From: Emergomyces orientalis
Taxonomy: Eukaryota > Ascomycota > Eurotiomycetes > Onygenales > Ajellomycetaceae
Direction: 5' to 3'
NCBI GenBank assembly: GCA_002110485.1
Contig: MOWL01000069.1
Location: 310,001 to 374,000 of the forward strand
DNA: 64,000 bases
Part shown: positions 47,824-59,600 of the stretch, one piece after another
Position numbering within the stretch: the stretch's first letter is position 1
How the letters are laid out: every line of letters starts with the position of its first letter
Position numbers and translations under genes: made by a program
The notes under the pieces: generated by a model
What the model was told of the DNA's origin: nothing
Database searches by the model: none
The model's input: only the letters and a program-made list of their open reading frames with translations

Positions 47824-49775
47824 ATGCCAAACCTACTGTCCTAAACTAGAAACGTAAGGTGGCTTGGAAACTAATCGCGGTGGCGTTATCGTGGACAGCC
47901 AGAGCTTCAAGGAATCATTGGCTTTATTTGCTTGGCTAGCTATTATTTTTTTGGGAGGGCTTGATGATAACAGAGTAAGGCCATCGCACAACACATTGAC
48001 TCTCGAGGATGTATTTAACAGAGGCTTACTGTTCGGTTTGCGGGCCAAACTTGTGAAGCAGAGAATACGGAATGGGGCGATGGCTTATATATTTCGTTTT
48101 CACATGTAGCCTATCATTTACTTAAGAACCGCGATTAGTGATTTTTCTACTGTGCTTTGAACTGAGCCGTATGTTGCGCAGCCGCTATTGCTATAAATTT
48201 CTTGAGAAACGACGCCTGAACTGTTTTTCAGATGTTTATATTCCGCGAATAATTTATCAAAGTTCCAACATCAGTGCGCTTTCACTAAGGCTGCACAGAG
48301 CCCAGTCTTTAACCGCCCTTATTTCTTTTCGTCCTAACCCTATCTAACTTGAACGGAACCAACCCCCCCACCCCCCATATTTCATATTACAAGTGTGAGC
48401 TACAACAAAATAAATTGAATGAGGACGGCAACGCACCTTAGGTGGTGACATATAGCAGGTGTGTACTGTTGTTATTGGAATATCAAGCCTGTATCATCTT
48501 TGTCTACCCTGACCAGAAAAATTTCCTCTAAAACCAACTAGATAAAGTAACAAATGTTGCGAAACAGGCCACTGGTGACACAACACGAAACCGCTTTAAG
48601 AGATATGAGAAATCTCACAATAACTAAAGTTCATCTGACTAGATGATTTGACTGCGGGTAGTGCCAAACACGTGGTGACTGGACGACACTCAACACTCAA
48701 AAGCCTTTTGTTTTACCCCTGAATTTTAACTGTTAATGCCATAAATGCCCTTGTCTACATGCTCCTCACTCTTACCGATACCGCTATCGGGCGGGAAACT
48801 GAAAACGGTAAATATTCGCTGGACAAACGGTTGTGATTTTAAATTCACCAATAAAGTGATGTTCCCGATCTAACAACTTCCCCTTTCAGATTCGCGGATA
48901 GCATGGAAAAATGGCCTTTGGCCTTACAGTTCCAAACAAGCCTGCAATAAACACTCTAAGGAAACCCCCCGCGAACTGCGCCTGCACTCCTCCACAAATT
49001 AGTATTCTCAAGCTACATCTAGAACAACAGAGCGGTGTGTACGTACCATTTTCTCACCTCTACTAGTCAAGGATACCTGTAGTGCCGGTCGTCCATCCAT
49101 CTCTGCATTGCCAACACCCCAGGAAATTAAACTCTTCAGCATAATTCTCTATTTTTTCCTGTGCCCTACCGTGCTGCAAGTTTCCACCAGTAATTCATGA
49201 AATTGGGTACTTGGTACGCCATATATCTGAAGAAAAACCAGGATACTCGCATATAGTGCCATGTAGTACCCCCTTGAGCGTGACTGTACTTCCAGGAATT
49301 ATACTGGCGTGACAAGCTGACGAGTGACAGGATATGTTCTTAGGCCTTAACCTTACACAAGGCAGCTGTTTATGGCCTTAAGATTGGAAAATCAGTTCGT
49401 TCGTTCATTGTCTTTTATTAATTTTTGAAAACTATATACACACACTAACCATCATTGCGCTGAGTTGTATCATCGAGCCGTGAAACGGGCAATGAGATAG
49501 GTCGCGTCAAAAGGAAAAGTAAATACATGAAGGTATGGTTTAGTTTGAAATCAAAAACGAGCACAAGTAAACTATAAAAATTACTTTTTCTAGCCCAACT
49601 AGCATTTGTTCTGGTGCTAGTTAGAATGTACTCAAGTAAATGGATCGGATCGAAAATAGAACAGAAAAGAACATTTACATGAAATCATTTTCGTAAAAAT
49701 CTTTGCAAGAAGGTTCAGATAAAAGGAAGAAAAGGAAGAAATAACTGCAGGGCGGGATAATCAGTCAAGATCTGC

Positions 49776-49801
49776 AAAAAAAAAAAAAAAAAAAAAAAAA
49801 A
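49776..49801 (+). repeat. A26 homopolymer
   Basis: Uninterrupted run of 26 A just downstream of the calponin-type gene stop (a T run on its sense strand). Confidence 0.9.
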
Positions 49802-49890
49802 TACAGTGGTGAAACGTGATGGTGTATATTGCTGGGGGAAATCGAAATCATATAACGCCCAATATATTCACAGCGTTTAGGAGTTGGTTA

Positions 49891-51930
49891 CTAAGGTGGT
49901 GGGCGTGGTCCAATGATCTGTCTCCTAGCACCACCAAAAAGACCAGGCCCACCCCTATTCTGGTTATCTCCACCCATAAACCCATATTGGTTCACGTCCC
50001 ACGCACCTTCCCCTGGTGCCGCACCTGCCGTATTAACCCCTCGTATCACGGCTTCCTTTGTTTCTTTCTGGCTTTCTTCCCATTCGCGCTGTCGTTCGCG
50101 TTCCCGTTCCATTTCGCGCTCAAGTAGCGATTTGGAGGCCCAGCCTCCAGCTCGTGTCTTCTGAGTTGAAGCGGCCCGCCTAGCGTTCTCCTCGTCAACT
50201 TCTGAGGTTGTTGATAGTTCGGGGGGCCGGTGGGAGGTCGGACGGGCAGGTTCAGGGGCCGGATTCTTAGCTAAGAAACGGTCTGTGCGACTTTTATTAA
50301 CGTAATTGGCGGGATCCGGTAACGGGCGAGATGACGGGGACGGATTCGTATTTTTAGGTGGTTTTGCCGGTGGTTCAGGGAGGGACCGCGGAGGCAGAGA
50401 GGGTGGAGTGGGTTCGTTAGAATGAGTACCATCCTGAAGAGACTGCCATTCAGATCTGAGCAATTTGCGCTCCTCCGCTAGGGAAGATTCATCGTAGCTT
50501 GGTTTTACCGGGGTAGGGCGTGGACGGCTACGGCTCCGGGATCGGTTCTTCTGCGGCTCCACCACCTCTTGGTGCGTCTCGCGCGACCGAGCGAGTTCCT
50601 CACGCTCACGCTCGTACCGACGCTCTCTTTCTTTGGCAAGCTCAAGCTGCCGCTCGAGATCTTTTATGCGTTCACTTTCACCAGATGCAGTAGCGTGCGT
50701 CGCTGCCTGAGTCGCTTGATACTGATTGAGGAATTGGCCATTCAGCCTGGTATTGCCGAGTTCCTTTTTCTTTAGCCGTTCCTTTTCCAGGCGTTCTTCC
50801 ACCTCTTTCTCCTCCAGGTTTCGACGACGCTCTTCTTCCTCCCATTTGCGTTGCTGCTCTGCCCATCGTTTCTTCTCTTCTTCCGCATCTTTCCGCTCCT
50901 TCTCCCTCAATTGCAGCGTTTTCTCCTGCCATCTGCGTTCCTCTTCAGCCCTGGCACGCGTTTCTTCTTCTTCAAGCTTTGCTCGTCGTCGTAGCTCTTG
51001 TTCTTCGTGCTGCAGCCTTAGCTTCTGTTCTTCAGCTTCTCTTTCCCGCCTCCTCCTCTCTTTCTCCGCTAGACTAGGTACGTCTGGCGTGGCACTTGTG
51101 ATTTGACGCCTTGCGCCAAATGATATTCCAAGGTTGCCCTGGTTTGCGCCTCCCATGTATCCATATTGATGTATATTCCAAGCTGGTATGGTCGTGCTTT
51201 CTTCTTCTTTATTGGCCCAGGCACTAACAGCAGGTTTTGGTGATGAGGGATTAGAGTAGGTTTTCGAGGGGCTGCTTTGTCCGGAATTTGAAGACTTTCC
51301 GATGGGATTTAAAGTGGTGGACTGGGATTCACTAGTGTTACTAGCACCTCTACCCCGAGCGTAAAATGGTGGACCAAGACTAGCACCTTGGCTAGACCCA
51401 GTGAGTTGAGGGCTCATTGCGTCTCCCTTACTCTTATTAATGCCAATAGCCCGTGGAAACCTCCCCGGTTGAAGAGCATTAGCTCGCCTGCTAAAGGAGC
51501 GTATACATTGTAGCACCTGTGCGGGATCCTTCGATTCGTAGAGATCGACAGTAAGAAAAACGTCATGCGGTTGGAGGCTCAGAGGCGGGACTTGGCATGC
51601 GCGGAGGAAATGCGATATGTTCTCCATTTGGACGAAGGGCATGGTTGAGTCTCTGTATTTGACGCCCGGAGAAACGGCGAGGTTAACAAGCCTTGGGTAG
51701 CACTTTTGTCAGTAGAAAGTCCACGTAGACCATGCAAAGTTCAGATACGCATAGTCGACGTACCGGCAAAGAATCACTCCACTCTTCAGCAGTTCTAATA
51801 CATCCCCCTTGGGTAGCTTTTCATGGAGTATCTCCTCAATCCATTCCCGTATTTCATTCGCTGCCTGGGGTGTATATCGGGAGAGCCGCAGACTCCGAAG
51901 ATCTTTATCTAACGACGAAACGGATGCCAT
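49891..51930 (-). CDS. Calponin-homology actin-binding protein with coiled coil
   Basis: Exons 51930-51764 and 51691-49891 give 655 residues. Residues about 15-150 form a single type-3 calponin-homology domain (EIREWIEEIL; LKSGVILCRLVNLA; FVQMENISHFLRACQ), as in transgelin and yeast Scp1. A first calponin-like repeat, QYGYMGGANQGNLGISFGAR, follows at about 230. Then comes a 200-residue Glu/Arg/Lys-rich coiled coil, a Pro/Ser linker (PPRSLPEPPAKPPK), a second short charged helix, and a terminal repeat QYGFMGGDNQNRGG...GARRQI. The CH domain plus GANQ-type repeats predict F-actin binding and bundling. The family in S. cerevisiae is only about 200 residues, so the coiled coil is an extra feature. 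Confidence 0.9.
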
Positions 51931-52404
51931 GATGAAACCAAGGAATCTCAGTTGCGTGGAATGATATCGAGACGAGAATGGGATGGGCAGGTCGATCAGG
52001 TATTACGGTATTTAATAGTTTAGGAGAAGCGCAACCCGTTCCTAACGCATACGCATCCAGGTGGTAGAAATTGCGCTATGCGAAATTATATCATATGAAA
52101 CAAAGGACAATAGATTCGTATATCATAGAGAACTGGTTATACTTTTGCGCGCTGGGCATTCGTGTGTTGTGCATTGATGGGGAGTCGGGCGGGCGTCGAG
52201 GGGTGTTGAGGGGATGGAAGGATGAATGACGACGGACGGGCTGCGGCGATGTCAAATCGTCAGCACGCGCTAAATATTCGCGGCGAACACGCAAACACTC
52301 TGAATTCTCGCCATTTTTTTCCACAACCATGCCACAATAACAATACAGGGGTCGATAGGAATGCTCTAGGGCCAGAATATAGATGTTTCGCCCGGACCAT
52401 AAAT
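51931..52404. promoter_or_regulatory. Bidirectional promoter region
   Basis: 474 bp between the divergent start codons of the calponin-type gene and NDUFAF2. No specific site is recognised. Confidence 0.45.
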
Positions 52405-53168
52405 ATGAGTCCTATAAATAGTCTTTGGTTCAAGTGGAAAAGCCTGAAGCTTCCCTGGCGCAGGACCTTTCTTGCAGGTAAATTTTGAGACAAAACTCCA
52501 TCATTGATGTTCAAATGTGTATTGGTGACCGCTTTATTGGGATATAAGGAACTTTTCTGACAATTCACAGGAAAAGACCTGGCTGGAAACACATTCTGGG
52601 AATTTAAGGACGCTCTAAATGCCAAGCGGCTCCGGCGCATCGTGAAATACAGCCCGAAAACACACCTTGCCGATGTGAAGGTTTCTCGTAAGTCGGCTGC
52701 TATATTCATCCCTAACACTACACCTACAGCGACCATTACAAAAAACATCTATGTGCTGCAGATATGTCGCTAACAATAATGGCATCCTTAGCACAATGGC
52801 ACCAGTGGCTTCGATACGCTCGCCAGGAGCCGCCGTCCATACAAGAACAGCAAAACGAACTTATCCGGCAAGAGCGCGTGAAATATCTGGCCAAACTCGC
52901 GGATGAGCGATGGGCTAGCAAGCCATCATTCCTTGACAAACCACAGGGACAGCAGCAGCCAGGCCTCGCAGCGCAATCCTCTCACGGGATGCATCCTCTC
53001 CCGGCCGCCCAACCCGACAACCCGGAAAGGGTACCCAAGGGGACTGATAATGAGCAAGAACTTAAAGATCAAGGCAACACGAAGAAATCCCCCTGGGCTC
53101 GGGGGGCCGGCGGCCCAAGTGAGAAATGGCAACCTGAATCGTGGACACCAACTTCAAAGGGCAGATAA
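52405..53168 (+). CDS. NDUFAF2-type complex I assembly factor
   Basis: Exons 52405-52477, 52571-52687 and 52792-53168 give 188 residues. NDUFAF2 (mimitin, B17.2L), a paralogue of the NDUFA12 subunit, helps late assembly of mitochondrial complex I. Family signatures are WFKWKSLKLPWRRTFLAG, DLAGNTFWEFKD, RLRRIVKY, QWHQWLRYARQEPPS and ERWASKPSFLD, with a disordered Gln/Pro tail. Exon 3 begins after the TCCTTAG acceptor, because that restores SPQWHQW in frame; an open frame continues 5' of it through the intron. The start follows family alignment although the frame remains open upstream. Confidence 0.92.
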
Positions 53169-54953
53169 GCCTAAGGGAATTGGTTGGGATCTCAAGCTAA
53201 CTTGGGATTCAGTCAACCATTGGGTTGGAAAAGGAATGTCCCAAACCCGACATTCTCCGTTGCAATTGACAGCGATAAATTTTTACATTGCATCAAGCTA
53301 CGGTCCGGGCAAACATTATGGGTGCCTAAAGTTATATTTTGGACCAATCCAACACACATTTTCGTCAGGCACCTACCTCTCAGCCGAAATTTTTGTACAG
53401 TACATTGGGTGGCGGTTTTCAGGGCACATATGTAAACGACAGACCGAAATCCTTATATGATCCCACATCTTGGAAAGGTAATGAAAATAGGATATCAAAA
53501 TGGATGGGTCAAATTCACCCAACCTGTCCATTTTTCAAGGTTAGATTTGGTAACTTTTGTTACTCTAACAATTTGACTGACATGAGAATACATGGGCGTT
53601 GGGCGTGAGGGGATTGTTTTCCCTTTCACTTTGAGCATCCACTAAAAATGCTCATTATCTTGTATATTATTGATGCTCATATTAATGAATTAGCGATTGC
53701 TTCAGTCTGCAATGCTCTCCCACAGCAGTAGTCATTCAAAATGCTTTGATAATCCACACAGTTCCTTCTTATGTAGCAAACTAATTTGACTTCCTAAAGC
53801 ACCAGATATATATATGTGCATTATAAAATTGAATAATGATTTAATTGATATGCAAGAACATCATATATGCAGTATCTACCAGTGAAAGGTGAATCATATA
53901 TGCACCCCCCAAATCAATAAAAGTGGTTATATTTGCCACTTTGCTATTTGCAACTTGATCAATTTCTATGGTGTGTTATTACTCCTAACTTGAACATAAC
54001 AGTGGTAAAAGCAACAGTAACCATATCAATAATAAATGCACATAGTATATTAGCGCCAACATACACTGAAATTGAAGATATAGGTGCATTTTCCAACAGG
54101 GATGATGGGTTGGGCACCATATCCTCCTGAATTCTTGAACTGATTGTCACTACATGATGCTCACAACCACATAACATAACTACTGTACATGTGCTCAAGC
54201 ACACACACAAAATCGAAGTCGATCTTGGGAAAGGGAAGGAAAACGGTTATATGTATCGGAATATTTATCATGTATGTATTCCAAATGAAGTTGTTTCCCA
54301 AACTAAAATTACATCGCTATGTGTGGTTACAACTATATGGTTGCTTGTTTCAATAATGCATGGGTTGATGCAACATTGGAAGAAGGGGAGAAGGGAGCCA
54401 AAGTGGAAAAAAAAAAAAGGGCAGAGGCAGGCAGGGAAAGCAATTGAAAATAATATTTGAGTGAGTTGGTTGTTGGCTTTTTAACTCTTTATTTTATTGA
54501 CCTATTAAGTTCTTTTTAAATTGCGCAGTTGGAGAATTTAGACATCTTTTAGCCACTTTTGTAAGTGGCATAAACTAATGATGCATAAGGAGGTAAAAAA
54601 ATTAAGAGCAAACTAACCACTGGAGTGGCGACGGGGCAAGCAGTCAAGGGATATATCGTATCGGTAAACGCCGTAGATCCGTTTATTTGCAGTATATAAC
54701 TTCCTTTTACAACATAAGCCAAAGGTGAAAGGTAACCAGATACCTATGTAGTACATGTGACCTAGATAGGGCAGAAATGACAATTGAGCATAACAGCAAG
54801 AGAAAAACATAGCAAATGGGATTTAAACAAAAATATCTCTCATCCCTCTATTATATAAACTAGATTCGTTTCCATCTTCGTCTTGATTTGCACATAATCA
54901 TAATAAGTTGTAGGGAGGGTGATTAGGTAGTGTAATTTTCTCCCTCTTCATCT
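53169..54953. other. Spacer including an AT-rich, CpG-depleted island
   Basis: 1.8 kb between convergent NDUFAF2 and wetA. From about 53641 to 54600 I count about 8 CpG in 960 bp, and no frame looks coding. A perfect hairpin GCCACTT..AAGTGGC lies at 54552-54569. Possibly a decayed repeat. Confidence 0.5.
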
Positions 54954-56612
54954 TCAGCAGAAAACTGCTTCAAAGGCTTCAACGTCGCCACCAGCTCTCC
55001 TAACTGCCAGCAGAGCTGCCTCACTGAGTTTTCGCCGTTTTTCACGCGCCTCCTGCTCTCTCCTTGCTTTAGTCTTCGAGCTTCCGCTTGGTGCCACGCC
55101 GGTTAAGAGCTTTTGGCTATCCTCAGGGGTAAAGTTCACAAAGGAGACACTCATTGGGCGGTTGCCGGTTGGGTGTGTAGTGTTGTTCGTAGTTATAGGT
55201 GCTCCTTTAATACTCTTTAAAGAATTTGTAGAGAGACTGGAAGCTTTACGGATATGATTTCTGCGTTGGTTTTGCTGTTGGATATGCGGGCGTATTTCTG
55301 GCATTGGTTTTGGTTGCCGGTGGATTGGTTTGGTGGATATTGATCGAAGGGGTAGGCCTGGGGGCTTGATGTTGGCCGGAGAAACGGGGTGGCTATGAGG
55401 CACCGGTGCGTATTGTCGTCTGTTCAGGTCCCTTAATGGTGAAAGTCGTGAGGTAGTATCTCGTGCCGGTGTGAGAGGTGTAAATGGTGTCCGAGCCATA
55501 TGTTCCGGACAAGACACTGCAGAGGCAGAAAGCGGAGGATCCCCTACTGATCCCATATCTGGAGGATGCCCTAACTGCATCATCATGCTGTTACCTTGCA
55601 ATGCGCGCGTCTTGTGGGTTGGTGGTCTTTGGGGTGCTGGCGCCATGACCATAGGTTGGTAAATACTCTGAGAATAAGATTGCAAATCTCTGTTCGTGAC
55701 TTCTGACGGTTGCCACCAAGCTTGGTTATCATGCGTTTGAAGTTCATGGGCGGAGTAATGGAAGGAAGGAGCATCAATTGATTCGCTATTCCATGAAGAC
55801 ATAGATGAAGGTTCAGATGGTTGGGAACGTAAAATATGTTGGCAAGGCGGAGAATCACTCGGGCTGGTTGATGTTGTTGATCTCTGTTGGTCAACATAAA
55901 TATGCTTCATGCCTTGAGTTGTACAAGGCACTGAAATTGGTGTATTTTGTGAGCGGTTGCCTATGGTAGGCTGTTCATAGGTAGACTGCGCGTCGACGTG
56001 ATCGTTCTGCGACCCACTGTTTTGCCCAGCTAAGTGTGATATGTTGTCGGGTTGCCCTGGTCTCGGTGACGATGTTGGAGGGAGAGGTGTACGATAATCA
56101 TGGGTTTGGGTGCTGAAGCCCTGAAAGCGGTTCGGCCACGAGCCCTGGTAGGCCATCGCAAGGCTTGAGTGCCCTGAAGAGTGCATCAAGGCCAAGTGCG
56201 AGCTGTGTGTGTGAATCGATCCTCTGAGGTTGTTTAATTCCTGATGGCGAACTTCACTTGGTGACGAGGGGCTGTTTTTGTATATGTGGTGGAGAGGCGA
56301 AGATGGTGAAGATGTATATAGACCGGGATCCTTGTGATCCTGAAACATAACCGCCAAGTCAGGACCAGGATCTTCGAATTCTAAATAGCTATGACTGGGC
56401 CCAAAATTCTGTTTATCATCCATCACCAACGTTTGGTCTGGATGAAAGGATAACAGCCCATTGCGCAGATTACGAGTCTGCAACTCGCCACCTGCTTTAC
56501 AGGGTGTTCCTGCATCAAAGAGGGTGTTGACATCACTCGAAAAGGGTGCTGCTTGTGCCTCTTTGTCGGTAACATCATGCAGAGGTTGCATATTAATGTG
56601 CTGAGTAAACAT
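54954..56612 (-). CDS. wetA: Developmental regulator WetA
   Basis: One exon from ATG 56612 gives 552 residues. WetA acts late in asexual development downstream of BrlA and AbaA and controls conidial wall maturation and dormancy genes. The diagnostic block is at the C-terminus: MSVSFVNFTPEDSQKLLTG, then VAPSGSSKTKARREQEAREK and RRKLSEAALLAVRRAGGD. The rest is low-complexity Ser/Pro/Gln/His with a basic tract (QQQNQRRNHIRKASS). The frame is open a little further 5' (RDHSLRA before Met1) and that part resembles the start of other WetA proteins, so a short upstream exon may be missing; an in-frame TGA precedes it. No lesion in the body. Confidence 0.9.
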   Translation of the reverse strand: MFTQHINMQPLHDVTDKEAQAAPFSSDVNTLFDAGTPCKAGGELQTRNLRNGLLSFHPDQTLVMDDKQNFGPSHSYLEFEDPGPDLAVMFQDHKDPGLYTSSPSSPLHHIYKNSPSSPSEVRHQELNNLRGSIHTHSSHLALMHSSGHSSLAMAYQGSWPNRFQGFSTQTHDYRTPLPPTSSPRPGQPDNISHLAGQNSGSQNDHVDAQSTYEQPTIGNRSQNTPISVPCTTQGMKHIYVDQQRSTTSTSPSDSPPCQHILRSQPSEPSSMSSWNSESIDAPSFHYSAHELQTHDNQAWWQPSEVTNRDLQSYSQSIYQPMVMAPAPQRPPTHKTRALQGNSMMMQLGHPPDMGSVGDPPLSASAVSCPEHMARTPFTPLTPARDTTSRLSPLRDLNRRQYAPVPHSHPVSPANIKPPGLPLRSISTKPIHRQPKPMPEIRPHIQQQNQRRNHIRKASSLSTNSLKSIKGAPITTNNTTHPTGNRPMSVSFVNFTPEDSQKLLTGVAPSGSSKTKARREQEAREKRRKLSEAALLAVRRAGGDVEAFEAVFC

Positions 56613-59600
56613 AGCACGGAGCGAATGATCTCTCAATCAGAAAATATAGGTGAGGGCTTTGTCAACCGTTTTCATCAGATTTTCCACCTGCTTGAGTGAT
56701 AATTAGCTACTGGGGCGGGGCAGAGAAGGTACCTTTATATTTTCGAGAAGGAGGGGGAGAAGGTCATATGCTCAGCGGTAAGGACACAAAGTATTCCCCC
56801 CGCAAGTAGTGCCTACCGTCTATGACAAAGGATCCTCACAACAGGTAGTTGACAACTCTGGGGAGAGGATAACACTTATAGAACAGAGAGTAAAACAAAC
56901 AAAGCAGAAAAGGCAACAAGCCAAGGTTACAATGTATGAAAAAGTCAAATCAGGCCTCCAGATAAAATATTGAAGGGTCTCCTCATTTTAAGTATGACGG
57001 TGCACTTTTCGTTTGAGGGGCGGATGGATTCTCGTTCTTTTCAAAAGTAGAAGAAAGTGTGGAAGGGTGGAAGAAAGGGGGTGCGGTTTTTTTATGATCC
57101 AGGCTAATGAGAAGTTAAGAATTGACAGAAATGATTTACCACCTGAATATTCGACGGTCAGACATCCATCGTCGCTGTGGCACTGTGGACCCGACATTTT
57201 ACTCAGGCCGTGAGAGAAATATTTTCGAGCATGCTAGAAAGCACTTGCAGTAGAATCGAGACCCTGAGGCAAGGCCAATACCGTGGAATAAAAAAAGCCG
57301 TTAGGGTTTGAAGCATTGAAGACAAAGGAAATGGAGTCTATCAGGGCTAAAATAAATTAAAAAACAAAGCCCCCTAAAAAACCTTAACCCAGATCTCCTG
57401 ATCTCATCGGTAATAATAATGCCTATTAAACGTAAGGAAAAACGTACATGTTTATCATCGAAAAGGAGCTGCCACACTCGTACAGGATGGGGTCCAAATA
57501 AGAATAATATAATCCTTATGCAGCCTCGAAGTTCCGAATATGTTCCAGAATTAGTACGTCTTGGTTGAAACAGAGATATTTCCAATGGCCACTGGCTTAG
57601 ATAACGCCGATAGGCAAATGGCACCTGCAATGCAAAGGGAATTGAACCAATATGAGGTAATTGTTGGTAGGAACTACTGCTTGGTTACGACGACGGGGGG
57701 TAGAAATAAACTTCCAGCAAACTCGTCTGGTCATGGATATGATTTGCGGAGGGAATTATTATGATGCATAATAAAAACGCCCAAATGACCTCGTTCTTCT
57801 CCACAGAAAAAGGCACAAAGCCTGGGTCAATTCCAGGCTAATCGTGCCTGATCAATCGTACCTATGCGGGAGTTAACCGGGGGGTGAATTTCACTTCGTA
57901 GGATCTTGCGGCCCAAAATGGCTCCTGCGAGGGATCCTTGTCTGTAAACGGCGGGTAGGAGTAAGTAAGTATAAAATCAGTTAAGCATTCACGCTGTACA
58001 CGCCGTCCACGTTCACGCGGCTAAAAGCGCTACAATGAGGATAAAAGCACGTTTTGTGGAGTCCATGGCTGCAGACTCATGGTTGAAGGACGCACTTCAA
58101 TCCATGATTTGGGGCAATTCCACGTTTTTGGCACGAGCGCCATTCATTTACGGGGTAATGAGGTGGTATCCAGCTCAACAATCAACAAAGACTGTCAAGA
58201 TTCGCCGCTACGTCGATCCTTTGTTTCTAAATGACCAGGGAACGAACGAGACGTAGACGATCGTTTCCAGGGCGGAAATAAAATTTTGAGTACATAGTAC
58301 TTCTATGCTGTATGTACTTGGCAATGTCCATGAATAGACCATCCAAAATCAGAAGCACAAACCATCCTGATGATCAGGCCTTAAAGAAAGCATGCAGGGA
58401 CGTCGTTGGGCTTGAGATTGGGAAGCGGAAACAGGAGCCAACCATGGCTAGGATGCGTCCTCTTTGGCAAACAGTGGCACCACACAGCCGATAAGAAAAA
58501 CCTGATTATGGTGGCTGCGTTCTGGCGATAATAGCACAGACTCGAAGACAGGCGGTAAGAATATGAATGATAATAATAGCGTTTTTTTGTGTGGTCTTTG
58601 TGAGGGATGGAAAACTTTGAGGTTGGGTTGGGGCATCGTCTTTGTTGTCTATGATTATATAATCAGGTCACTGTCCATAGTTAGCTCGTTAACTATTGGA
58701 AATGCCCTCTTCCCCTCCCCTCAACCTCCCCTCAACCTCCCCCTGCCCCGCCCCCGCCATTTCCAACAGATCGCAGAGACATACTGATACAGAACGCAGC
58801 GTCCTTGATACCCCACGCAACATCCAATTCCGGACTGTATATATAGCTCCCTTACCCGCCCTCACTGCATGTAGAGGTATGTACTGTACATGTACATGTA
58901 TGTACATTGTGCATACACTTTCGTTCCGCCGCAATATATATGGACATGCTGCAAAAGCCCTTGCTCTTGCCCCTCTGTGCATGAAGCTGTGCAGGCTCAG
59001 GCCAGCGCATCTCCCTATAATTTAGAGCCGTGTTGCAGTGTGTCAATACAGACGCAGTGCGCCTGAGCGAACCAGTCAGATTCAACCTATCCAAATGCAG
59101 CAGAATAAAAATTTATTTCTCCGTAGCTTTCTCTGTATGCCTTCGAGGTATTATTCAATGCCTATTGCTAGGCCGCCGCAGAAGCGGACCCAGGTATATT
59201 CACGAAACTTTGAACGCCGAATAAAAAGGGCTACGGAGTTTTCTCTACACTGCGAGGCCCAGATGGAGTAATAATACTCATTTTTTAAAATTAAAAATTC
59301 AATATATTTGCATGTATTAAAACGCAGCAACCATCAATGAAATCCGCGCGAAAAGCCGTGTTTCAGCTACAAAGGATGTCTTTTGGAGGATAAACATATT
59401 ATAATATTTCTGGCTACACCGAGCTACCCACTAGGTACCCATACACATACGCATCTCTGATTGAAACATCAAGCAATGCTGTAGGGCATGTCATATGAAA
59501 GGCATCGCAGGCCAAAAAAAAAGACATCCTATTAAATCATGATACCTTCCTAATTTGGAATTTTGCCAGATATTGATATTTAATTCAAAAGGGTCTTTTC

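Larger units (their letters stand above)
46724..49890. other. Gene-poor 3.2-kb interval
   Basis: Between the peptidase start and the calponin-type gene 3' end. It contains a broken short minus frame (47578-47823) and an A26 run at 49776-49801. No intact gene seen. Confidence 0.55.

Noticed and set aside
47456..47844. Overlapping plus-strand frames of 117 and 95 codons
   Set aside because: One is the Ser/Pro-rich antisense shadow of the minus fragment; neither has a motif.
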